NCBI GenBank assembly: GCA_949286165.1
Contig: CASDZK010000058.1
Coordinates: forward strand, 62,001 to 126,000
Reading direction: 5' to 3'
Origin: an uncultured Alistipes sp.
Lineage (GTDB): Bacteria > Bacteroidota > Bacteroidia > Bacteroidales > Rikenellaceae
Length of the DNA stretch: 64,000 bases
This document shows, one piece after another, positions 9,188-18,629 of the stretch. A model generated the notes under the pieces. The model saw only the letters and a list, made by a program, of their open reading frames with translations. It was not told the DNA's origin and made no database searches. How positions within the stretch are numbered: position 1 is the stretch's first letter; every line of letters starts with the position of its first letter. A program made the position numbers and the translations under genes.

Positions 9188-10650
9188 CGTTTCCCGTTTT
9201 TATCGATCCTGTTTTCCGGCCGGGAGGCCACCGGCCGGCCGTGTTTCAACTCGTCCGCCAGTTCGATGGCCCGGCGGAGCGCCCCCAGTTTGTTATTGAC
9301 CTCCAGCAGCTCGTTCTCCGGCTTCGACTTGGCCACGATGCCCGCTCCGGCCTGAAAATAGAGCCGGTTGTTGCGGCTCAGGAAAGTACGGATGGTAATC
9401 GCCTGGTTCAGGTTGCCGTCGAACCCGATATAACCGATGCAGCCCCCATATACCCCGCGCCGATGCCGCTCTATGTCGTCGATCAGCTCCATGGCCCGTA
9501 TTTTCGGCGCGCCGGAAAGGGTCCCCGCCGGAAAGGTATCGGCGAACAGCCGGATGCGGTTGGTCTCCGGAGCCACGGTTCCGCACACCCGCGACACCAT
9601 GTGAATGACGTGCGAATAAAATTGCAGCTCCTTGTACGACTTCACATATACCCCCTGCGTGTTCCGGCTCAAATCGTTCCGGGCCAGATCCACCAGCATC
9701 ACGTGTTCCGCGTTCTCCTTCGGATCGGCCAGCAGCCGCTGCGCCGCCGCCTGGTCCCTCGCGTCGTCGCCCGTCCGGCGCACCGTACCGGCAATGGGGT
9801 CGATGGTCGCCACGTCCCCTTCCACTTTCACGTGCGTTTCGGGCGAAGAACCGAAAATACGATAGGAACCGAAATCGAAATAGAACAGGTAAGGCGACGG
9901 ATTTACCGACCGCAAAGCGCGATATACTTTGAAATCGTCCCCGCGAAACGCCTGGGAAAACCGGCGCGACAACACGATCTGGAACACGTCGCCCCGCAGA
10001 CAGCGGGCAATCCCCCGCCGCACCATCTCCTTGTAGTCATCGTCGCTGATGGGCGACGACACCTCCCCTTCCGAATGGAAATCGTAGGAAGGGAAATTGC
10101 GGCTGTCCAGCACGCTTCTCAGCTCTTCCATGCGCGACGCCTCGCCCGGCAGCAGATACTCCGTCAAGGTCATTTCGTTGCGCAGATGGTTCACGGCGAT
10201 CATGTAGCGGTAAAAGATATAGACCATCTGCGGCAGGTCGCTCGTCTCGTCTTCGGCGGCCCGTATCTCCACCCGGTCGAAATAGCGCACCGCATCGTAG
10301 GCCGTGTAGCCCAACAGGCCGTTTACCCGTCCCGTCTCGCCCGCGATCTCGAAACGGCCGATAAACCGGTTCAGGCAATCGGGCAACGTATCGTCCGCCG
10401 CCAGCGGATAGACCTCTTCCGCCCCGCCGGGCAGGCTTTCCGTAACCGTCCCGCCGGCCACGCTGAAACGGGCGACGGGTTCCACCCCGATAAACGAATA
10501 GCTGTTTTCCGTCGAATGATAATCGGAACTTTCCAGCAAGGCGGAAACGGGAAACATGTCCCGCACCTTCAGGTAAATGCTTACCGGCGTCTGCAAATCG
10601 GCCAGAAAGGTCCGGCTCACGGCGGTCATCCGTATTTTGTCGTTTTTCAT
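9184..10650 (-). CDS. trpE: Anthranilate synthase component I
   Basis: 488 residues. Converts chorismate to anthranilate using ammonia from TrpG. The C-terminal chorismate-binding domain shows [43 protein letters not shown] and [13 protein letters not shown]. The N-terminal region has SYSFIGVEP followed by the part expected to form the allosteric tryptophan site, so feedback inhibition is likely. It overlaps trpB upstream and trpG downstream by four bases each. Confidence 0.95.
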   Translation of the reverse strand: MKNDKIRMTAVSRTFLADLQTPVSIYLKVRDMFPVSALLESSDYHSTENSYSFIGVEPVARFSVAGGTVTESLPGGAEEVYPLAADDTLPDCLNRFIGRFEIAGETGRVNGLLGYTAYDAVRYFDRVEIRAAEDETSDLPQMVYIFYRYMIAVNHLRNEMTLTEYLLPGEASRMEELRSVLDSRNFPSYDFHSEGEVSSPISDDDYKEMVRRGIARCLRGDVFQIVLSRRFSQAFRGDDFKVYRALRSVNPSPYLFYFDFGSYRIFGSSPETHVKVEGDVATIDPIAGTVRRTGDDARDQAAAQRLLADPKENAEHVMLVDLARNDLSRNTQGVYVKSYKELQFYSHVIHMVSRVCGTVAPETNRIRLFADTFPAGTLSGAPKIRAMELIDDIERHRRGVYGGCIGYIGFDGNLNQAITIRTFLSRNNRLYFQAGAGIVAKSKPENELLEVNNKLGALRRAIELADELKHGRPVASRPENRIDKNGKR

Positions 10651-11891
10651 GCTTCTTCTCCTTTCAGGTCTCCTTCTCCTTTCCGGCCGGCGAACAGCCG
10701 GATGTACGTTTCCATATCCTTATCGCCTCTTCCCGAGACGGTCAGCACCACCGTATCTTCCCTGCCGAACCGTTTGCGACCGAACACCGCCAGGGCATGG
10801 GCCGACTCCAGGGCGGGAATGATGCCCTCCAGCTCCGTCAGCTCGAACGCCGCCCGCACCGCTTCGTCGTCGTTGATCGCCAGCACCTCCGCCCGGCCGA
10901 GCTTTGCCAGATTGGCGTGCATGGGACCGATGCCGGGATAATCCAGACCGGCGGAAATGGAATAGGGTTCCACGATCTGACCGTCTTCGGTCTGCATGAC
11001 CAACGTCCGACTGCCGTGGATGATCCCTTCTTTCCCCAAATGGATCGTCGCCGCCGACTCTCCGGTATCGATTCCTTTTCCGCCCGCCTCGGCAGCGATC
11101 AAATGCACCCGTTCGTCGTTCAGGTAACGGAAGAAAGTGCCCGCCGCATTGCTGCCGCCCCCTACGCAGGCAATCAGATAATCGGGATAATCGCGTCCGA
11201 TCTCCGCCTGCAACTGCTTTCCGATCTCCTCGCTGATGACCGACTGGAAACGGGCCACCATGTCGGGATAGGGATGCGGCCCCACCGTGGAACCGATCAC
11301 GTAATAGGTGTCCCGCGGATTGCAGCACCAGTCGCGGATGGCCTCGTTCGTGGCGTCCTTCAGCGTCTTGTTGCCGCTCGTGACGGGAAAGACCTTCGCC
11401 CCCAGCATCTCCATCTTCTGCACGTTCAGCCGCTGGCGCCGGACGTCGGTTTCGCCCATATACACCACGCATTCCATATTCATCAAAGCGCACACCGTGG
11501 CGGTCGCCACGCCGTGCTGGCCGGCACCCGTTTCGGCGATGATGCGGGTCTTGCCCATCCGCCGGGCCAGCAGCACCTGGCCGATGGCGTTGTTGATCTT
11601 ATGCGCCCCCGTATGGTTCAGATCTTCCCGTTTCAGAAAAATATTCGTCCCGTACTTCTCCGACAGACGGCCGGCCCGGTAAAGCGGGGAGGGACGTCCC
11701 ACGTAATCGCGCAACAGTTTGTCGAACTCGGCACGGAACGAAGGGTCGTCCATTACTTTCCGATAGGCGTTTTTCAAATTTTCCACATTGGCATACAGGA
11801 TTTCGGGGACATACGCGCCGCCGAAATTTCCGTAATAGCCCGCTTCATTTACATTGTAATCCATATTATATTCCGTTTTATTTTCAATCAT
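10647..11891 (-). CDS. trpB: Tryptophan synthase beta subunit
   Basis: 414 residues by the start at 11891; a second in-frame ATG at 11864 ([12 protein letters not shown]) starts closer to the conserved region and cannot be excluded. PLP enzyme joining indole and serine. Visible are the PLP Lys in [29 protein letters not shown], the phosphate loop [12 protein letters not shown], and [13 protein letters not shown]. It belongs to the TrpB1 class that pairs with TrpA. First structural gene of the operon, six bases after the attenuator T-run. Confidence 0.95.
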   Translation of the reverse strand: MIENKTEYNMDYNVNEAGYYGNFGGAYVPEILYANVENLKNAYRKVMDDPSFRAEFDKLLRDYVGRPSPLYRAGRLSEKYGTNIFLKREDLNHTGAHKINNAIGQVLLARRMGKTRIIAETGAGQHGVATATVCALMNMECVVYMGETDVRRQRLNVQKMEMLGAKVFPVTSGNKTLKDATNEAIRDWCCNPRDTYYVIGSTVGPHPYPDMVARFQSVISEEIGKQLQAEIGRDYPDYLIACVGGGSNAAGTFFRYLNDERVHLIAAEAGGKGIDTGESAATIHLGKEGIIHGSRTLVMQTEDGQIVEPYSISAGLDYPGIGPMHANLAKLGRAEVLAINDDEAVRAAFELTELEGIIPALESAHALAVFGRKRFGREDTVVLTVSGRGDKDMETYIRLFAGRKGEGDLKGEEA

Positions 11892-11896
11892 TCATC

Positions 11897-11935
11897 AAAA
11901 AAACCGGGGACTGTCGTGAGTTCGACAGTCCCCGG
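11897..11935 (-). terminator. trp attenuator (rho-independent terminator in the leader)
   Basis: Perfect 13 bp stem CCGGGGACTGTCG / CGACAGTCCCCGG with a six-base loop followed by seven T on the minus strand, ending just before trpB. The loop and first bases of the 3' arm (CTCACGAC, 11913-11920) are exactly complementary to GTCGTGAG (11997-12004) inside the leader peptide gene. This supplies a possible antiterminator when the ribosome stalls upstream on Trp codons. Confidence 0.88.
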
Positions 11936-11990
11936 CTACTTGGTATATTTCGGTTTTTTCAGTTCCTAATCATACAGCATACGCACGGCG

Positions 11991-12056
11991 TCAGCCCTCA
12001 CGACTTTTCAGTTGCGAGCGCCACCACCAGAAATTATTCAACATCAATCGATTCAT
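11991..12056 (-). CDS. trpL: trp operon leader peptide
   Basis: A 21-codon reading frame, MNRLMLNNFWWWRSQLKSRE plus G and a stop. Three consecutive UGG codons lie at 12021-12029. It begins about 17 bases after the expected transcription start and is followed by a terminator hairpin ahead of trpB. A ribosome stalled on the Trp codons would leave GTCGTGAG (11997-12004) free to pair with the terminator loop and arm. One that reaches the stop codon would cover it and let the terminator form. The layout is that of classical transcription attenuation; the mechanism is inferred from the arrangement. Confidence 0.88.
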   Translation of the reverse strand: MNRLMLNNFWWWRSQLKSREG

Positions 12057-12079
12057 TCTTGCGTGTGCATTGATCGATG

Positions 12080-12087
12080 CAAATATA
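12080..12087 (-). promoter_or_regulatory. trp operon -7 promoter box (TATATTTG)
   Basis: Exact TAnnTTTG match on the minus strand, 23 bases upstream of the leader-peptide ATG. An A/T-rich run lies directly upstream. Confidence 0.65.
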
Positions 12088-12152
12088 GATAAAAAATTTT
12101 TCCATGGTACTCTCTTCGTCATTTTTTTTGTAAAAAACGCTTTCCGCCAACG

Positions 12153-12189
12153 AAAAATCCCGCCGCCATATCAAGGGCAGCGGGATTTT
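12153..12189 (-). terminator. Terminator downstream of thioredoxin gene
   Basis: Hairpin AAAATCCCGC ... GCGGGATTTTT in the gap between the trxA stop and the trp promoter, with a T-run on the minus strand. It is nearly symmetric, but only the minus-strand gene needs it. Confidence 0.75.
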
Positions 12190-12213
12190 GCTTTCCGGGA
12201 AAGCTCCCGAACC

Positions 12214-12519
12214 TTACATATAAGGTTCCATAATCTCTTTCAGGTTATCGGCGGAGATAACCCCCGACTGACGCCAGCGCAGCTCTCCCTTGTGAAAGAG
12301 AATCAAAGTGGGAACGCTCTGCACATGGTATTCGTACACCAACGACCGGTTCAGCGGCTTATCGATATTCAGTTTAATGATGTTCGCCTTGTCCCCGACC
12401 AGCTCTTTCAGCTTCTCGAGCTGCGGCGTCATCATTTTGCAGGGGCCGCACCATTCGGCATAAAAATCCACCAATAACGGTTTGTCCGAAGCCTTCATCT
12501 TGTTGAATTCATCCAGCAT
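12214..12519 (-). CDS. trxA: Thioredoxin
   Basis: 101 residues, a single thioredoxin fold without signal peptide, so cytoplasmic. The redox site is WCGPC in VDFYAEWCGPCKMM, with the cis-proline in VPTLILF. The length is normal for a small TrxA. It is the general dithiol reductant for reductases. It lies between the trp operon and the GH97 gene on the same strand with no obvious functional tie to either. Confidence 0.93.
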   Translation of the reverse strand: MLDEFNKMKASDKPLLVDFYAEWCGPCKMMTPQLEKLKELVGDKANIIKLNIDKPLNRSLVYEYHVQSVPTLILFHKGELRWRQSGVISADNLKEIMEPYM

Positions 12520-12602
12520 AATCTTATCCTCCTTAATTCGTTAATCGCATGCCGTAGCACAACGGTTTCCCTCAACAATTATGCCTTCCTCCGGTTTCGC
12601 CG

Positions 12603-14567
12603 CTATTTTCCCTCCGGTGTCAGCCGAACGGCGAACCCTCCTTCGGGTGCCATCCGGATCGCCAGCCGGTCCCCGCGGCTTACCGTGCGTTTTTCGCACA
12701 CATAGGCCGTCGCGTCGGTGTCGGTCCGGTCGTCGTCCCTGTAAATTTCCGCCGTGTAGCTCCCTTCCGGCAAAAACGAAAGATCCACCTCCGTCGTCCG
12801 GGCCTTTTCGTTCGTCATGCCGCCCACGAACCATTCGTCGCCCCGGTTGCGGGCCACCGTTATATATTCGCCTACCTCGGCCGCCAAAGGCAGGGTACGG
12901 TCCCAGACCGTAGGCACGGCAGCGAAGAAACGGCCGATGTCGGGATACTTCCGGTATTCCACGGGAGAATCGCACAGATAGGCCAACGGCTGGTCGAAAA
13001 CCACGTACATCGCCAGTTCATGCGCCCGCGTGCCGATGCTTTGCGGAATCCCCTTCGGCACCGGCACGAACGTTCCGGCATGCCGGTTCCGCATCGAGCC
13101 CGGCGTATAGTCCAGCGGCCCGGCCAGCATCCGGATAAAGGGGAACAACACGTGGTAACGGGCATTGCTGCCGCCGTCCCACTTATCGCATTCGGCCCCG
13201 CGTACGGCCTCATAGTTCACGATATTCGGATAAGCCCGCTGCAAACCGGTCGGTTTCGGGCAACCGTGCAATACCAGCAGCAGTTCCCGGTCGGCGCACT
13301 CTTTGGCCAGCGTCTCGATCCAGTGGCTGACCGGCTGGTCGTCCCGTTCTATCAAATCGATCTTCACGCCGGCGGCCCCCAATGTTTTCAACTCCGTCAG
13401 CCGCTCCGGATCGGTCACTGCCAGATTGACATAGTCCCACAAGATGACCTTCACGCCCCGCTGCCGGGCGTAATCGCACGTTTGCCGGGCCACGGCCGGC
13501 GTCCAGCCCGCATCCATCGTCACGAATTCCAGCCCGTGGTCCGCCGCATAATCCACATAAGATTTATATTTTTCGAAATCCAGCCGGCCGGTCTCCTCCA
13601 CGCCTTCCAATATCGCATCGTGCCACCACTCCCAGGCCGATTTGCCGGTCGTGATCCAGTCCGTATGCTCAATAGCCTGCGGCCGGGCCAGTTTAAAGAT
13701 CAATTCGTTCGTCAGCAGCGTCCGGTCGTCGTCGGTAACCATGACGATCCGCCACGGATATTCCCGCGTCCCGTCCGTCACGGCCAGCCAGGGCTCCCGT
13801 TCTGTCACGCGGTGGTAGGCATACACGTTGTCCGGCTCCGTCACGCTTTTCGGATAACGGGCCCACCGCCCGGCCATCGCCCCGTCTCCGGAGGGCCGGA
13901 GATAGAGTCCGGGGTAATCGGACAGGTCCGATTCGGCCACGACCACCCGCCATCCCTTGTCGGGCCGGGAGAAAAGCACGGGCGTAATACAGAACTCCTC
14001 CGCCCCGATATCCCGCACGTCGTCATAGGGGATATAGATCCGTTCCCACGACCGCATCAGCGAATCCGCCGCCGGGAACCACACCGACGGGGTTCCGGCC
14101 AGCCGGAAAACGGCCTGTTCGTCCATAACCTTCACTTTTCCCCCGAAACGGGTAACGAACCGGTAGGCCGTTCCTTCATCGTATGCCCGCAGCACCAGCG
14201 AATACCCTTCCGCGAAATCGATCGTCATTTCGTTATAATGCTCTTCGAGCCGTCGCGTCTTTCCATACACCTGAGGGATAACGCCCTGCACCTCTCTTTC
14301 CGTCACGCCGGTCACCGTGCCGTTCACGCCGGCCGTCACGCCGTTGTCCAACGTCAGGGAAACTTCGGAAGGAAGTACGACCGGCACTCCCCGGTAAGAG
14401 ACGGAATACGACGTCTTTCCGTTCACTTCCGCCTCAATGACCAACCGTTTATCGGGAGACTTGACCCGATATTTCGCCGCCGCTCCGGCAGAGCCGGCCA
14501 GACAGCATATTCCGACCATGCACAGCAGGGTCCTTTTCCATCCTTTTTTATCCGCAGATATGCCCAT
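12603..14567 (-). CDS. Glycoside hydrolase family 97 (alpha-glucosidase/alpha-galactosidase type)
   Basis: 654 residues with an N-terminal signal peptide (hydrophobic segment ending near AGSAGAAAK), so periplasmic. The GH97 layout is an N-terminal beta-sandwich (to about 280), a TIM barrel beginning near WITTGKSAWEWWHDAIL, and a C-terminal beta domain. The barrel contains VTMDAGWT, VKIDLIERDDQ and NYEAVRGAECDKW. An Asp at the KID position marks the retaining (alpha-galactosidase-like) branch, whereas inverting SusB-type enzymes use glutamates; I infer the retaining type from this. No SusC/SusD genes are nearby, so its substrate cannot be read from context. Confidence 0.9.
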   Translation of the reverse strand: MGISADKKGWKRTLLCMVGICCLAGSAGAAAKYRVKSPDKRLVIEAEVNGKTSYSVSYRGVPVVLPSEVSLTLDNGVTAGVNGTVTGVTEREVQGVIPQVYGKTRRLEEHYNEMTIDFAEGYSLVLRAYDEGTAYRFVTRFGGKVKVMDEQAVFRLAGTPSVWFPAADSLMRSWERIYIPYDDVRDIGAEEFCITPVLFSRPDKGWRVVVAESDLSDYPGLYLRPSGDGAMAGRWARYPKSVTEPDNVYAYHRVTEREPWLAVTDGTREYPWRIVMVTDDDRTLLTNELIFKLARPQAIEHTDWITTGKSAWEWWHDAILEGVEETGRLDFEKYKSYVDYAADHGLEFVTMDAGWTPAVARQTCDYARQRGVKVILWDYVNLAVTDPERLTELKTLGAAGVKIDLIERDDQPVSHWIETLAKECADRELLLVLHGCPKPTGLQRAYPNIVNYEAVRGAECDKWDGGSNARYHVLFPFIRMLAGPLDYTPGSMRNRHAGTFVPVPKGIPQSIGTRAHELAMYVVFDQPLAYLCDSPVEYRKYPDIGRFFAAVPTVWDRTLPLAAEVGEYITVARNRGDEWFVGGMTNEKARTTEVDLSFLPEGSYTAEIYRDDDRTDTDATAYVCEKRTVSRGDRLAIRMAPEGGFAVRLTPEGK

Positions 14568-14752
14568 CTTTACTGAATTTACCGGTTTACAAACTCGCTT
14601 TCAGGCGTATCGACCGCCTTTCGCGACGTAAAGGTATCCGGTTCAAGATTCCGGGGAAATGCATATTCTCACGAAAAAGCGGTAAAATATTCCGATTCCG
14701 TGCTTTTACGGTTCCATCCGTTACATGAAACGCAAAAAAGTTATCCAAAAAA

Positions 14753-14851
14753 CTTCATCCGCTACGTTACCGCTTTCCAGAGATTCGGTCACGCACTGAC
14801 GTACGTGACCGAATCTCTGGAAAGCAAAGCTCCTGGAGCCTTTTTGACTTG
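14753..14851. repeat. Dispersed palindromic repeat, copy A (22 bp perfect hairpin)
   Basis: Within the gene-free stretch 14568-14931. A perfect 22 bp stem runs from 14772-14793 to 14804-14825 with a 10-base loop. The surrounding unit (TCATCCGCTACGTTACCGCTTTC ... GACTTGC) matches 61640-61765 in order and orientation. It lies at the 3' end of the left polysaccharide operon and could also act as its terminator, but there is no long T-run. Confidence 0.65.
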
Positions 14852-14931
14852 CCGGTAAAACATGAAAGGAAGGCTATTCAGATCCCCTCTTGCTGCATCG
14901 AAGTCATCAACTCAATCGAACTGCGGCAACA

Positions 14932-15921
14932 TCACTGGAAAACCGTTCTCAACCAATTCTCAAGCGCGTATTTCCGGTAAACCATTTCCGGAATCGCCTT
15001 ATATTCCGACTGCAAAAACGCCTGCGGAATTACCGGATGCGCCCGGTCGATGACCAATATATTGTCCGGATCGTAGAAATCGTACTCCTTAATCCGGCCG
15101 TTCGTCGTTATCAGTTTCCGTTTGGCGCCCAAAGTCTCCATGCACCGCATCGTCAGCCCGGTCTGTTTCGGATGCTGAATATCCACGACAATCCGGGATT
15201 CGGCATACAATTCCAACAACTGACGTTTGGTCAATGCCTTAAAATGCACCTGATCCGACGTGACCTTCCGCATGCACTTCTGCTGCATTTTCATCTTATA
15301 GAACAAAACCTTGCTCTGAAAAAAGAAATACAGAAAACTCTTTCCTCCCGCCTTCTGAATCTGCTTCCGCACTTCTTCCACGATCCGGTAACGGTCGCTG
15401 TGCATGGTTCCCACAAACATCAAATCGTATTTGTATTCCGGAGGCCGAACGGCCACCGAAGCATATTCGGGCATATAAAACAACGGCAGGAAAGTCATGC
15501 CCAGTCTCTCGCAATCCGACCGGTCGAAAGAAAGCACCCGGTCGAAACAGGGCAGCAGATTCAAGGCATTCTTGTTATTGGCGATGGAATCCCAATGATA
15601 AATCACGAACCGGGCGTCCGGATGCAGGCTTTTCAAACGGTCGAGGCTCTTCCGCGAAACGGATTCTCCCTTGACAAAGAAGACGTAATCGTATCGCTTT
15701 CGCGCCGTTTGATCGATGATGCGGCCGTGATACCGATCGATATAGCGGGCCAACAGATTTCGGTTGATACGTATCAAAGCCTTCACGCAGAACGTATTGG
15801 CCGGACGTTCATCGTAATAGTCCACTTCGGCTCCCTGCTTTTCCAGGGCAGTCTTGATATTTTCCGGAATATCGAACGCCCGCGCGGAAAAAAACAGAAT
15901 GCGTTTGCCTTGCAAGTCCAT
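14932..15921 (-). CDS. CgeB-like glycosyltransferase
   Basis: 329 residues resembling the CgeB/DUF3880-type glycosyltransferases of polysaccharide loci. An N-terminal Rossmann-like half opens with KRILFFSARAFDIPENIKTALEKQGAEV, and a C-terminal half contains the group-1-like segment QHPKQTGLTMRCMETLGAKRKLITT. No membrane segment, so cytoplasmic and probably acting on the lipid-linked glycan. It is the last gene of the left operon, two bases after the epimerase. The donor and acceptor cannot be told. Confidence 0.72.
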   Translation of the reverse strand: MDLQGKRILFFSARAFDIPENIKTALEKQGAEVDYYDERPANTFCVKALIRINRNLLARYIDRYHGRIIDQTARKRYDYVFFVKGESVSRKSLDRLKSLHPDARFVIYHWDSIANNKNALNLLPCFDRVLSFDRSDCERLGMTFLPLFYMPEYASVAVRPPEYKYDLMFVGTMHSDRYRIVEEVRKQIQKAGGKSFLYFFFQSKVLFYKMKMQQKCMRKVTSDQVHFKALTKRQLLELYAESRIVVDIQHPKQTGLTMRCMETLGAKRKLITTNGRIKEYDFYDPDNILVIDRAHPVIPQAFLQSEYKAIPEMVYRKYALENWLRTVFQ

Positions 15922-15922
15922 A

Positions 15923-17059
15923 TTATTTGTACAATCCTTTTTTCTTCATTTCTTCTATGGAACTATCGTACCGGTCTTCCTGTATCTCCTGTTCATCGAC
16001 CCATGCCGCGAACCGTTCGATTCCCTTTTCGAAGCTCCATTTCGGTTCGAAGCCCAACAAAGTCCGGGCGCGGGTTATGTCCGCATAATTATGCCGGATA
16101 TCCCCCAATCGGTAGTTTCCGCTTACGGTAACGGGAACTTCCGTGCCGTAAGCCTTGATCAAAGTCCGGGCAACAGTCAGAACGTCGGTCGCCACGCCGG
16201 TCCCCACATTGAACGCATACCCGTTCGCCGCTTCCTTTTCAAGGCCCAGTATCGTAGCGTCCGCCACATCGTCTATATACACGAAATCCCGCGTCTCTTT
16301 TCCGTCTTCGAAAATATTGATGCCGTTTCCGTTTTTGATCCGGGTGGAAAAAATCGAAAGAATGCCGGTATAAGGATTGCTCAGGGATTGTCCCGGGCCG
16401 TAAACGTTTTGATAACGGAACGCGACGGGAGCAATGCCTATGGTCGGACATACGGTCATTACCAGCTGTTCCTGCACCTGTTTGGTAATTCCGTAAACGG
16501 AGGTGGGATGTATCCAGGAATCTTCCGTCGTGGCCACCAGTTCCAACGGTTCCGTACAACCGTCGTATTTGCACTCGAAGTCGCCTTTAGCCATGTATTC
16601 CTCCGTTCGAGACGTCGGATATACGAATCCCTTTTCCTTGCTGTAATACCGGCCTTCTCCGTAAATGGCCCGCGAAGCCGCCACGACCACTTTTTTTACC
16701 GAATGTTCCGTATTGGCCAACAGGTCGAGCATCAAGGCCGTACCGCCGATATTCACGTCGGTATACTTCTGTATTTCGTACATGGACTGTCCCGTACCGG
16801 TTTCCGCCGCCAAATGGATAACGGCCTCCTGCCCTTCCAAAGCGGTTTCCCAATCCGCACGGTTCGTAACGGTCCCGCGAACAAACCGGACCTTGTTTTC
16901 GATGCTTTTATACAACGGCGAAGCGGTCTCCGGATTTTTGCCGTGAATCTGAGGAGACAGATTGTCCAAAACCGTTACGTCATACCCTTTTGCCAAAAGT
17001 TTGAGCGCAACATTAGAACCGATGAAGCCCGCTCCACCGGTAATCAATATTTTTTTCAT
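15923..17059 (-). CDS. NAD-dependent sugar epimerase/dehydratase (extended SDR)
   Basis: 378 residues. NAD-binding GGAGFIGS at the N-terminus, catalytic Tyr and Lys in SVYGITKQ, and FRYQNVYGPGQSLSNPYTG in the substrate region. It most resembles dTDP-sugar 4-epimerases of the dTDP-L-rhamnose 4-epimerase type, which would fit the rml genes in the same operon, but substrate is inferred. An extra segment (about residues 130-150, EYMAKGDFECKYDG) lies between the core strands. Its GC content is normal for the window, unlike the AT-rich genes just upstream. Confidence 0.8.
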   Translation of the reverse strand: MKKILITGGAGFIGSNVALKLLAKGYDVTVLDNLSPQIHGKNPETASPLYKSIENKVRFVRGTVTNRADWETALEGQEAVIHLAAETGTGQSMYEIQKYTDVNIGGTALMLDLLANTEHSVKKVVVAASRAIYGEGRYYSKEKGFVYPTSRTEEYMAKGDFECKYDGCTEPLELVATTEDSWIHPTSVYGITKQVQEQLVMTVCPTIGIAPVAFRYQNVYGPGQSLSNPYTGILSIFSTRIKNGNGINIFEDGKETRDFVYIDDVADATILGLEKEAANGYAFNVGTGVATDVLTVARTLIKAYGTEVPVTVSGNYRLGDIRHNYADITRARTLLGFEPKWSFEKGIERFAAWVDEQEIQEDRYDSSIEEMKKKGLYK

Positions 17060-17110
17060 GTCTTTTAAGATGATTTAAGCAATGAACTCTCCTTGCGGAT
17101 TCGTCTTAAA

Positions 17111-17728
17111 TTATGGGATATTTTTTACCTTTTCCCAACATTTCGTTTGAAAATTATACCGCTTTATCACTTTTGCGGGATTACCAACCGCCATAGAATA
17201 AGGAGGAATTGATTTTACCACATTAGACATCGCTCCAATGACACATCCTTCTCCAATAGTAACTCCAGGGACAATCGAGACTAATTCTCCAATCCAGACA
17301 TTATCTCCGATTTTCACAGGTTTTGAAAAAAGTGAACGTTTCGCATATGGACAATCAATATCATACACATGTCCTTCTGTAAAATCGCCATGATTTACAT
17401 CAGATATCAAAGATTTCGGTCCAATACCTACATTATTTCCTATTTCAACCTTTTCTAAAGCCGATATATGTACGAAATCTCCTATCCGAACATTATCCCC
17501 TAAAAACAGTTTGATCGTTTTTTCCTCCGGACCTTGAACAATTACCTCAATACGGCAAAATCGACCTGCGGAAAAATTTTTTCCTATTCGAATAAACCGA
17601 GCATTTCGTATATCGAATGGGAAACGAATAATTTTAGCGGAAGGATAAAATATACGTGTACGTAAAAAGCATATCAACATATAAACTTTATTGGATAAGC
17701 TATATTGTCTTATACTATTAGGAATCAT
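17111..17728 (-). CDS. Left-handed beta-helix acyltransferase (WcaF/CysE-like)
   Basis: 205 residues with hexapeptide-repeat character ([27 protein letters not shown]) and the terminal loop NPAKVIKRY typical of sugar O-acetyltransferases. It probably acetylates a sugar of the left-operon glycan using acetyl-CoA. It overlaps the preceding glycosyltransferase by four bases. Clearly AT-rich, like its two upstream neighbours. Confidence 0.8.
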   Translation of the reverse strand: MIPNSIRQYSLSNKVYMLICFLRTRIFYPSAKIIRFPFDIRNARFIRIGKNFSAGRFCRIEVIVQGPEEKTIKLFLGDNVRIGDFVHISALEKVEIGNNVGIGPKSLISDVNHGDFTEGHVYDIDCPYAKRSLFSKPVKIGDNVWIGELVSIVPGVTIGEGCVIGAMSNVVKSIPPYSMAVGNPAKVIKRYNFQTKCWEKVKNIP

Positions 17729-18573
17729 ATTCTAACCCTATTTTTTAATTTTCTACATTGTTGAATACACTCTCGACGTAAAAATTTCACAATGGAAAAA
17801 AAGAAAGCACAGCAATACAAAAAAAACGATATATAACCTTTCTTATAAGCCATCTTCAAATTACGAAGACGCCCTTTTTCCATATTTATAAGATTACCCG
17901 ATAAACCACTTTGTCCCCAATGCAATTTTCCGGATATGGATTCAGCCACTTTTCTATTTAATAATACACAATGACAATAATACGTCATCGGGAAAAACAA
18001 TGATGTTTCTTCTCCTCCATTACGCATGATTTCATCAAATAATCCCGTCTTTTCAAGAACTTTGCTGCGAAATACGACAGTTGGAGGAGAGCAATAATTT
18101 TTAAAAACCATATCCTGAATCGTAATACGGGTCACATCAGTCATTTTTTTTAGATAGTTAGGAAATTTATCGATTCCATGACACCCACATACCATATCTA
18201 CCTCCAAATGACTCATCAAAAAAGTCATTTGCTCTTTCATTTTACCAGGTAACCAACGGTCGTCAGAATCATTAAACGCAATAAAAGTCCCTTTCGCGAT
18301 TTCCATTCCACGATTACGCGCCGCCGCAACACCTTGATTAGCTTGTGTTATTAACCTAATCGATGAAGCATATTCCGATTGTTGAATATATTCCTGTATA
18401 TATTCGACAGAAGAGTCTGTCGATCCATCATCAATAAGAATCAGTTCCCAATTAAACGGAATAGATTCACATTCATTCACAACAGAATTTATCGATTCTA
18501 TAATAGTCGATTGGGCATTATAAACAGGAATAATTACCGAAATAAATTCTATACACATTTTATCCAATTCCAA
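17725..18573 (-). CDS. Family 2 glycosyltransferase
   Basis: 282 residues, GT-A fold. N-terminal [14 protein letters not shown], the nucleotide-binding [25 protein letters not shown] and the DxD-like NDSDDRW. A C-terminal hydrophobic segment (about 245-265) may tether it to the membrane. A second in-frame ATG (18558) is equally possible. AT-rich and different in codon use from the flanking epimerase, a sign of separate ancestry. Confidence 0.87.
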   Translation of the reverse strand: MELDKMCIEFISVIIPVYNAQSTIIESINSVVNECESIPFNWELILIDDGSTDSSVEYIQEYIQQSEYASSIRLITQANQGVAAARNRGMEIAKGTFIAFNDSDDRWLPGKMKEQMTFLMSHLEVDMVCGCHGIDKFPNYLKKMTDVTRITIQDMVFKNYCSPPTVVFRSKVLEKTGLFDEIMRNGGEETSLFFPMTYYCHCVLLNRKVAESISGKLHWGQSGLSGNLINMEKGRLRNLKMAYKKGYISFFLYCCAFFFSIVKFLRRECIQQCRKLKNRVRI

Positions 18574-18629
18574 ATGAATATCAACAAATAATAAAGTTTA
18601 TACAACAAAAACTTTTTATTTGTTGATTT

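Noticed and set aside
9241-10941. Open frame of 566 codons on the plus strand
   Set aside because: Antisense to trpE and the end of trpB, which are unmistakable.
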